NCBI RefSeq assembly: GCF_000599605.1
Contig: NZ_KK082660.1
Location: 7,060-63,569, forward strand
DNA length: 56,510 bases
Direction of reading: 5' to 3'
Origin: Prevotella sp. HJM029
Lineage (GTDB): Bacteria; Bacteroidota; Bacteroidia; Bacteroidales; Bacteroidaceae
Shown: positions 51,597-56,510 of the stretch, one piece after another
Position numbering within the stretch: position 1 is the stretch's first letter
Layout: each line of letters begins with the position of its first letter
Notes under the pieces: model-generated
What the model was told of the DNA's origin: nothing
Database searches by the model: none
The model's input: the letters and a program-made list of their open reading frames with translations, nothing else
Position numbers and translations under genes: made by a program

Positions 51597-52391
51597 TTAA
51601 TTCCGCGGAGCAGGATAATTATATTGGTCGAAATATTGGAAAGCTGGGCGACGATACCAAGCTGTTTCGACATTCAGCTGGAATGAAAAATGGGGATTAA
51701 CCGAATATTTCACGGATGCCCCTACCATGTCGGCCCCCGGGAAACCTAAGCCTCCGCCATAGAAACTGCTATAAAGCCCGGGATAAAAGCCATAGCCAAG
51801 GCCGGGATAGACGCCATAGGGTGAGGCAAATACCCCCGTTGCACTATTGGCAATAGACTTTTGTCCATAGACCCAAGCCTCCCAATGGTCGTTAAACCGA
51901 TAGCCCAAGGCAGCATAAAGCAAGGCTTCTCGGTAGTTATCGCTGCCCCAATTGGTGTTGCGCAGCGTGCCTCCTGCTGCCAACCACAGCTTGCGATTCT
52001 TCGAAAGTGGTGCTAAATAGGTGGCACTGAGATTCTGACTGAAGCCGCCACGATGGGGAACTTGTTTGCCAAAGGTGGCAAAAGCCGACAAACCTGCCGA
52101 CACGTTGAGGCCTTCGTGCAACCCCCATCCGTAGTCATTAAAGCGAGATGTATAAATGGGTGGTGTGGGAACAGCATCCGATGTATTTTCTATGAAAGCA
52201 ATTTGTTGCGGATGTCCTTGGTAAACATATTGTGCCGTGTCGGTGAACACGGTGTCGCCTGGCAACACCCAGCCCTTCCTTGGTGCATCAAAACTATGCA
52301 AAGGTCCTTCGTGGATGCGCATTTGTGCTGTGGAGGGCAGAACAAACGCCAGTGCTATAATGGTGATGTAAAGCTGTTTCATTCGTTTCAT
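51597..52391 (-). CDS. Hypothetical envelope protein with signal peptide
   Basis: From ATG 52391 (MKRMKQLYITIIALAFVLPS) the product has about 264 residues. After the signal peptide it is rich in Tyr, Gly and Asn with alternating strands (YGWGLHEGLNVSAGLSAFAT; KLWLAAGGTLRN; HFSFQLNVETAWYRR), which looks like a small outer-membrane barrel. A Gly/Tyr/Pro stretch (YGVYPGLGYGFYPGLYSSFY) lies near residue 210. No named family recognised. Confidence 0.65.
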   Translation of the reverse strand: MKRMKQLYITIIALAFVLPSTAQMRIHEGPLHSFDAPRKGWVLPGDTVFTDTAQYVYQGHPQQIAFIENTSDAVPTPPIYTSRFNDYGWGLHEGLNVSAGLSAFATFGKQVPHRGGFSQNLSATYLAPLSKNRKLWLAAGGTLRNTNWGSDNYREALLYAALGYRFNDHWEAWVYGQKSIANSATGVFASPYGVYPGLGYGFYPGLYSSFYGGGLGFPGADMVGASVKYSVNPHFSFQLNVETAWYRRPAFQYFDQYNYPAPRN

Positions 52392-52524
52392 GTGGACAAA
52401 GTTAGCAAATGCCGTCATAAGTTGATTCGCACATTAGTCTTTTTTATGATAACATTCGCAAAAACAAATGGCTATTTGGCAGGTGAAAAGCGTGGTATAG
52501 CAGCCTTAAATAAACTGAAATTAT

Positions 52525-52555
52525 TTTGTAGTTGGGGTGTTTTATCCTACTTTTG
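52525..52555 (+). promoter_or_regulatory. Promoter of the 52580-54821 genes
   Basis: TTTG at 52525-52528 and TACTTTTG at 52548-52555 are 19 bases apart. The -7 ends 24 bases before ATG 52580 and excludes the frame start at 52532. Confidence 0.65.
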
Positions 52556-52579
52556 TGGACAATCAAATTAGAGAAGTTT

Positions 52580-53188
52580 ATGAAGAAAAATCGATTCATG
52601 GTGCTGATGTTGGGCTTTCTGGCTATGGGGTTGCCCACGATGGCACAGAAAAACAACACGGCAAAGCCCGAAACCTTGGTGAAAAAGATGCAAGGTATTT
52701 GGAAAAAGGCGAAGAAGCAGGTGAGTGAAACAGGCAAGGAGTTGGGCGAAAAGATTGGTGTTGATGACTTGAAAAAGCAGCGAACCGAGGATGATGGTTT
52801 GATAGAAGTAGAAGGCATGCGCTATATGCCGGTGTATCATTACGACCTGTTTGTGAACAAAAACACGACTGCCGACCAAGAAATGGTGAAGCTTGCGCGG
52901 GCGGCTTTTGCAAAGAAATATCCGCGTGCACAAATCTTATATAGCGTAGTGCCGCAGGAAGATTGGACCAGTACGATTGTGCGCAATGGCGAAGCGGTGA
53001 CGGGTTATCGGCGTCGCGCTTATGCCTATGTGGTGGCTAAAGATGGTAATGATGGCTATCTCAACGCGCGCTTTTTGTTTCGTGAGGACAAACAGCCCGG
53101 GCAAGACTATATGAAAAGCTCGGAATGGGCGTTGTTAGAGCGCACAGATGCCATTCCTAATCAGGTGTATCCCAAACTCATTCAATAA
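52580..53188 (+). CDS. Hypothetical exported protein, upstream of wzi
   Basis: From ATG 52580 the 202-aa product has a signal peptide (MKKNRFMVLMLGFLAMGLPT-MAQ), a lysine-rich linker and a compact domain with YMPVYHYDLFVNKNTTADQE and QILYSVVPQEDWTSTIVRNG. No lipobox. No family recognised. It overlaps the next gene's start by 41 bases, so the two are probably one transcription unit. Confidence 0.7.
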   Translation: MKKNRFMVLMLGFLAMGLPTMAQKNNTAKPETLVKKMQGIWKKAKKQVSETGKELGEKIGVDDLKKQRTEDDGLIEVEGMRYMPVYHYDLFVNKNTTADQEMVKLARAAFAKKYPRAQILYSVVPQEDWTSTIVRNGEAVTGYRRRAYAYVVAKDGNDGYLNARFLFREDKQPGQDYMKSSEWALLERTDAIPNQVYPKLIQ

Positions 53189-54821
53189 TCCTTTGCATAG
53201 GCTCTCCGTGCGCTCTTCCGTTCTTTTCTCGTGTGTTTGTTGGCTGTTAGGGCTGGTTTACTCGCCATCTGCCGCAGCACAATATGCTTGGCAACACCAG
53301 TTGTCAACAATACGACCCGCTTTGTTCGACTCGTTGCACTATGCCGTGGCGCTACAAACTACACAATCGCATGGGCAAACACCCTTTTGGTTGATGGCTA
53401 ATCGCTATGGATGGGGCACGTTGACCTCGTCGAATGGGGCGGTTATTGCAGAGTTGGAGCGTAGCATTGCGCACGATGACGCACGAAAATGGGGCGTGGG
53501 CTATGGGGTAGAGTTGGCCGCAGCACGTGGCTTTGGCAGCACGTTGTGGGTGCAGCAAGCCTTTGTGGAGGTGCGTTGGCGACATGCTTTGCTCACTCTT
53601 GGCAGCAAAGCGCAGCCCATGGCCTTGAAAGATGGACAGCTCTCCACGGGCAATCAGGCATTAGGCATCAATGCAAGGCCGATTCCTGAGGTGCGCCTTT
53701 CGCTGCCCCGCTATTGGATAGTGCCCTTCACCCACCGCTGGTTGCGCCTGAAAGGGCATGTGGCTTATGGTAAACCCACCGACAGTGGCTGGCAGAAGCG
53801 TTTCACCCAAGGGCAACATCGTTACACGCAAGGTGCGCTTTACCACAGCAAAGCGGGCTATGTGATGATAGGAAACCCCGAGCGACAGGTGCCCTTTTCG
53901 GTGGAATTGGGATTGGAAATGGCCACGCAATTTGGCGGAACATCCTATCTGAAGCAAAATGGTGGTATGGAGGTTGTGCACAACAGCGCCTCGCCCCGTG
54001 CGTTTTGGCATGCCTTTTTTCCTGCAGGGAGCGATGCCACCGATGGTTCGTTTACCAACAAAGAGGGTAATCATTTGGGGGCATGGCTCATGCGATGCAA
54101 TTGGCAACAAGCGGCATGGGGTGTGAGCCTTTATGCCGATCATTATTTTGAAGACAACTCGTCGATGATTCATCTCAACAAGAATGGGTGGGGCACGGGC
54201 GGCAATGCACAGCACATGCAGCGGCAACGCTATTTTGTGTATGATTTTAAAGATTGGCTTTTGGGTGGTGAACTGCGGCTGAATGGCACGCCGTGGCTGC
54301 GAAAGGTGGTGGCAGAGTATGTCTATTCCAAATACCAAGGCGGCCCCGTTTATCACGACCATACGCCCAACGTGGCCGAACATATCGTGGGGCGCGACAA
54401 TTTTTATAACCATCATCTCTTCTCGGGCTGGCAACATTGGGGCATGGTGATGGGCAATCCGCTCTATCGTTCGCCCATTTATAACACGGATCACACCATC
54501 GAAGTGAAAAACAATCGTTTCGTAGCTTGGCACATCGGCCTCATGGGTGAGCCGCTTTCTCGTTTGCACTATCGTTTTTTAGCCACCTATCAACAAGGCT
54601 TCGGCACCTATTATCAGCTGTATTATCCTCCGCGCCGAGCACTGAACCTGCTGCTCGAGACGCACTATGTGTTTGCCGAAGCATCGAAATGGGCAGGATG
54701 GTCGGTTATTCTCGCTGCTGCTTTGGATGCCGGAACGCTCTATGGGCGTCAGCAAGGCTTGCAACTCACGCTGCGTAAAGTGGGTGTGTTGAATTTTAAA
54801 ACAAAATCTTTTAAACGGTAA
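53148..54821 (+). CDS. Capsule assembly Wzi family protein
   Basis: The 557-aa product has a hydrophobic signal (SSVLFSCVCWLLGLVYSPSA-AAQ). A beta-barrel sequence follows, with the Wzi-family features TPFWLMANRYG, GSKAQPMALKDGQLSTGNQA and EYVYSKYQGGPVYHDH, and a strand-rich end. Wzi is an outer-membrane lectin that attaches capsule polysaccharide. The ATG at 53148 overlaps the previous gene by 41 bases; a shorter start just after its stop is possible. The last 19 residues are encoded by a tail duplicated at 55846-55905: the present end reads GLQLTLRKVGVLNFKTKSFK, the relic GLQLTLRKVGMLNFKSKQK. Confidence 0.82.
   Translation: MPFLIRCIPNSFNNPLHRLSVRSSVLFSCVCWLLGLVYSPSAAAQYAWQHQLSTIRPALFDSLHYAVALQTTQSHGQTPFWLMANRYGWGTLTSSNGAVIAELERSIAHDDARKWGVGYGVELAAARGFGSTLWVQQAFVEVRWRHALLTLGSKAQPMALKDGQLSTGNQALGINARPIPEVRLSLPRYWIVPFTHRWLRLKGHVAYGKPTDSGWQKRFTQGQHRYTQGALYHSKAGYVMIGNPERQVPFSVELGLEMATQFGGTSYLKQNGGMEVVHNSASPRAFWHAFFPAGSDATDGSFTNKEGNHLGAWLMRCNWQQAAWGVSLYADHYFEDNSSMIHLNKNGWGTGGNAQHMQRQRYFVYDFKDWLLGGELRLNGTPWLRKVVAEYVYSKYQGGPVYHDHTPNVAEHIVGRDNFYNHHLFSGWQHWGMVMGNPLYRSPIYNTDHTIEVKNNRFVAWHIGLMGEPLSRLHYRFLATYQQGFGTYYQLYYPPRRALNLLLETHYVFAEASKWAGWSVILAAALDAGTLYGRQQGLQLTLRKVGVLNFKTKSFKR
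54756..54800 (+). repeat. Direct repeat, left copy (wzi 3' end)
   Basis: 45 bases, 41 identical to 55846-55890. The four differences are three silent changes and one Val/Met change. It flanks the rhuM gene on the left. Confidence 0.88.
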
Positions 54822-54826
54822 TTGAT

Positions 54827-55825
54827 ATGGATAGCAACATTTTATTATACACCACAGAAAATGGTGATATAAACATTCAAGTGCATTATGTAGACGGAAC
54901 CTTTTGGTTAACACAAAAGCGTATGGCCGAGTTGTTTGGTGTTGATGTGCGAACGGTGAATGAGCATTTGAAAAATATTTTTCGTTCTGGAGAACTACCA
55001 CACGAGGGAACTATCCGGAATTTTCGGATAGTTCAGACAGAAGGCTCTCGGAAAGTACAGCGTGAAGTAGCTTTTTATCCATTAGACGCTATCATATCCG
55101 TTGGCTATAGAGTTAATTCTACACAAGCTATACACTTTCGTCAATGGGCGACAAAGACCCTTAATACATTTATTACAAAGGGGTATGTATTAGATAAGAC
55201 GCGTTTAAAGCAAGGTAATCAATTTGGGCATGATTATTTTAAAGAGTTATTAGAAGATATTCGAGAAATACGTGCCAGCGAGCGACGCTTTTATCAAAAG
55301 ATAACCGATATTTATACGCTATCTATTGACTATGATAAACATGCACCAGAAACACAGAACTTCTTTGCTTCTGTTCAGAATAAATTGCATTGGGCAATAT
55401 CAGGACAGACTGCTGCTGAGATTATTTATGAAAAGGCCGATGCAACGCAACCACATATGGGATTGACGACATGGCGTCATGCTCCAGATGGAAAAGTGAT
55501 GAAATCAGACGTGACGATTGCTAAAAATTATCTTGATCAAAAACATATGGCAGCCATAAACCGCCTGGTTTCCGCCTATCTCGATTTGGCAGAAGATCGT
55601 GCAGAGCGAGAAATACCTATGACGATGAGCGATTGGAGTAAACTGTTAGATGATTTTTTAGTGATAGCAGGGCGTCCATTATTAAATAGTGCAGGAAGCA
55701 TTTCTGCCTTAGAAGCAAAGCTGAAAGCTGAGTGTGAATATGAAACTTTTCGACGCAAACAGGACGAGATGTACATTTCAGATTTTGATCAAGAGATAAA
55801 GCGTTTAAAAGGAGAAGGAATATGA
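54827..55825 (+). CDS. rhuM: RhuM-family protein
   Basis: A 332-aa protein of the RhuM family (named after a Salmonella island gene; often phage- or island-borne, sometimes listed as toxin-like). The N-terminal part has VDGTFWLTQKRMAELFGVDV and RTVNEHLKNIFRSGEL, a winged-helix-type DNA-binding region. The central VAFYPLDAIISVGYRVNSTQ and HFRQWATKTLNTFITKGYVL segments are the family hallmark. The C-terminal part contains the ADATQPHMGLT...DVTIAKNYL block. It is more AT-rich than its neighbours and sits between two copies of the wzi tail, so it was acquired. Biochemical role unknown. Confidence 0.85.
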   Translation: MDSNILLYTTENGDINIQVHYVDGTFWLTQKRMAELFGVDVRTVNEHLKNIFRSGELPHEGTIRNFRIVQTEGSRKVQREVAFYPLDAIISVGYRVNSTQAIHFRQWATKTLNTFITKGYVLDKTRLKQGNQFGHDYFKELLEDIREIRASERRFYQKITDIYTLSIDYDKHAPETQNFFASVQNKLHWAISGQTAAEIIYEKADATQPHMGLTTWRHAPDGKVMKSDVTIAKNYLDQKHMAAINRLVSAYLDLAEDRAEREIPMTMSDWSKLLDDFLVIAGRPLLNSAGSISALEAKLKAECEYETFRRKQDEMYISDFDQEIKRLKGEGI

Positions 55826-55905
55826 AGCAAGAATTAATGTGTAATGGCTTGCAACTCACGTTGCGCAAAGTGGGCATGTTGAATTTTAAATCCAAGCAGA
55901 AATGA
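55822..55905 (+). pseudogene. Displaced original 3' end of the wzi gene
   Basis: ATG 55822 overlaps the rhuM stop (ATGA) and begins MKQELMCN, then GLQLTLRKVGMLNFKSKQK and TGA. The last 19 codons match the tail of the Wzi protein, so this is a relic that was part of wzi before the insertion. Its stop overlaps the ATG of the lipoprotein gene (ATGA), preserving translational coupling. May be translated as a 27-aa peptide that carries ribosomes onward. Confidence 0.75.
55846..55890 (+). repeat. Direct repeat, right copy
   Basis: The 45-base partner of 54756-54800, inside the relic tail. Together they bracket 1045 bases with rhuM. Confidence 0.88.
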
Positions 55906-56333
55906 AATATCTTAGCATGCTTATCGTTCTTGTGTTCTGCCTCTCGGCTTGCGAATTGGAAACGTCACACAACGGAAAGTTGGATGGTTGGTGGCTTTTA
56001 ACGGCGGTCGACACATTGCAGACGGGAGGTCATGCCAACGTGGAGGCGCAGCAATGCACATGGGCTTTCCAAGGGCGGCTGTTGGAGTTGCGCGACGTGC
56101 CCGGCCAACGCGGCGACTATCTGCTTTCGTTTGCGCAACACGGCGACGATTTGTTGCTCAGCCATCCCTATCTTTCGGCGCGCGATAGTGGCGACATCGC
56201 TGTGCAAACACCGCAACCATTGCATCCCTATGGCATTCAAACCCTGTCCGAACAATTCTCGATTACCGCCATCGACCGCCAGCGCATGGTGCTCACCAGC
56301 ACAAGTCTGCGCCTTTATTTTCGAAAGCTATAG
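55902..56333 (+). CDS. Small lipoprotein with lipocalin-like domain
   Basis: A 143-aa lipoprotein: signal MKYLSMLIVLVFCLSAC with lipobox LSAC and the lipidated Cys at 17. After it, KLDGWWLLTAVDTL and a run of beta strands (CTWAFQGRLLELRD; GDYLLSFAQHGDDLLLSHPY) end in MVLTSTSLRLYFRKL. The G-x-W start and repeated strands are lipocalin-like. Its ATG overlaps the stop of the wzi relic, so it was the gene after wzi in one operon. Ligand unknown. Confidence 0.75.
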   Translation: MKYLSMLIVLVFCLSACELETSHNGKLDGWWLLTAVDTLQTGGHANVEAQQCTWAFQGRLLELRDVPGQRGDYLLSFAQHGDDLLLSHPYLSARDSGDIAVQTPQPLHPYGIQTLSEQFSITAIDRQRMVLTSTSLRLYFRKL

Positions 56334-56440
56334 CCGCAGCATGGGGGATGTGTGAGGCGAAAGAAATGAATTTACATCAAGATAATGAGGCACGCGCACA
56401 ATTCATTTCGAAAATCTTTCCTCGTTTCGCTAAAAACATT

Positions 56441-56448
56441 TAACTTTG
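56441..56448 (+). promoter_or_regulatory. Candidate -7 element of the next gene
   Basis: TAACTTTG fits TAnnTTTG and lies 27 bases before a possible ATG at 56475. Confidence 0.5.
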
Positions 56449-56474
56449 CGCTCGTGAAACAAAAAAGTGAAGTG

Positions 56475-56510
56475 ATGAGTAGTTTACACCATAAGGCAAC
56501 CTTCGCAGCG
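56475..56510 (+). CDS. Start of a gene that leaves the window
   Basis: ATG AGT AGT opens a frame (MSSLHHKATFAA) to the end. A GTG at 56455 (frame VKQKSEVM) is an alternative start. Too short to identify. Confidence 0.35.
   Translation, partial: MSSLHHKATFAA

Noticed and set aside
53661-54569. 302-codon minus-strand frame inside wzi
   Set aside because: Shadow of the Wzi coding sequence without domain features.

Overview
The window reads as chromosome of a Bacteroidota bacterium, most likely Prevotellaceae. Supporting points are many promoters of the TAnnTTTG type, a Bacteroidota-style trigger factor, a DUF6261-type protein, a Wzi-like capsule protein, an outer-membrane beta-barrel receptor, and a cfxA beta-lactamase on a mobilizable element. 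Genus and species cannot be fixed from the sequence alone. Core genes are moderately GC-rich; the accessory stretches are visibly AT-rich.

Layout. 1-1940: an AT-rich fringe with the end of an IS3-type transposase and a small cluster of secreted or membrane proteins and their broken copies. 2200-16730: core genes on the + strand. These are tig-clpP-clpX-recQ (folding, ATP-dependent proteolysis, DNA repair), a minus-strand FMN-binding oxidase-like gene, an outer-membrane barrel, a minus-strand DUF6261-like gene, a 42-bp tandem repeat plus an inverted-repeat element, then rsmA, frr, rsgA and cysK. 17029-25774: a minus-strand defence-like block with a 1797-aa single-chain type ISP restriction-modification enzyme ending in an ASCH-like domain, a truncated BRO-N-type gene, and an unassigned two-gene unit (PIN-like nuclease plus a protein with a cold-shock-like N-terminus).

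About 25.8-35.1 kb: a Tn4555-like integrative mobilizable element (IME1). It carries a zinc-finger/HTH protein, tyrosine integrase, membrane protein, HTH protein, RepA-like ATPase, primase-like protein, oriT, MobV relaxase and cfxA (beta-lactam resistance). Next come an Abi_2 remnant, an unassigned gene and a frameshifted Fic gene with its Xre-type partner. About 37.9-45.5 kb: a second element (IME2) on the minus strand with the same kinds of module: relaxase, MobC-like protein, oriT, frameshifted primase, a repeat cluster, VapE-like helicase, HTH, membrane protein, integrase and zinc-finger/HTH protein. It lies just downstream of dnaK.

45.5-56.5 kb: core genes again. dnaK and a primary-type sigma factor are followed by an AAA ATPase/DUF4435 pair that resembles the PARIS defence system, tRNA-Val and tRNA-Tyr, an AraC-type regulator with a metal-binding-type N-terminus, envelope proteins, and a wzi-lipoprotein operon. 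A rhuM gene has been inserted exactly at the wzi 3' end, leaving a second, diverged copy of the wzi tail.

The most promising unexplained items are the PIN/cold-shock-like pair (23298-25774), the ASCH tail on the type ISP enzyme, the rhuM cassette with duplicated gene end, the shared operator-like sequence in IME1 and the GTAGTA repeat cluster in IME2.
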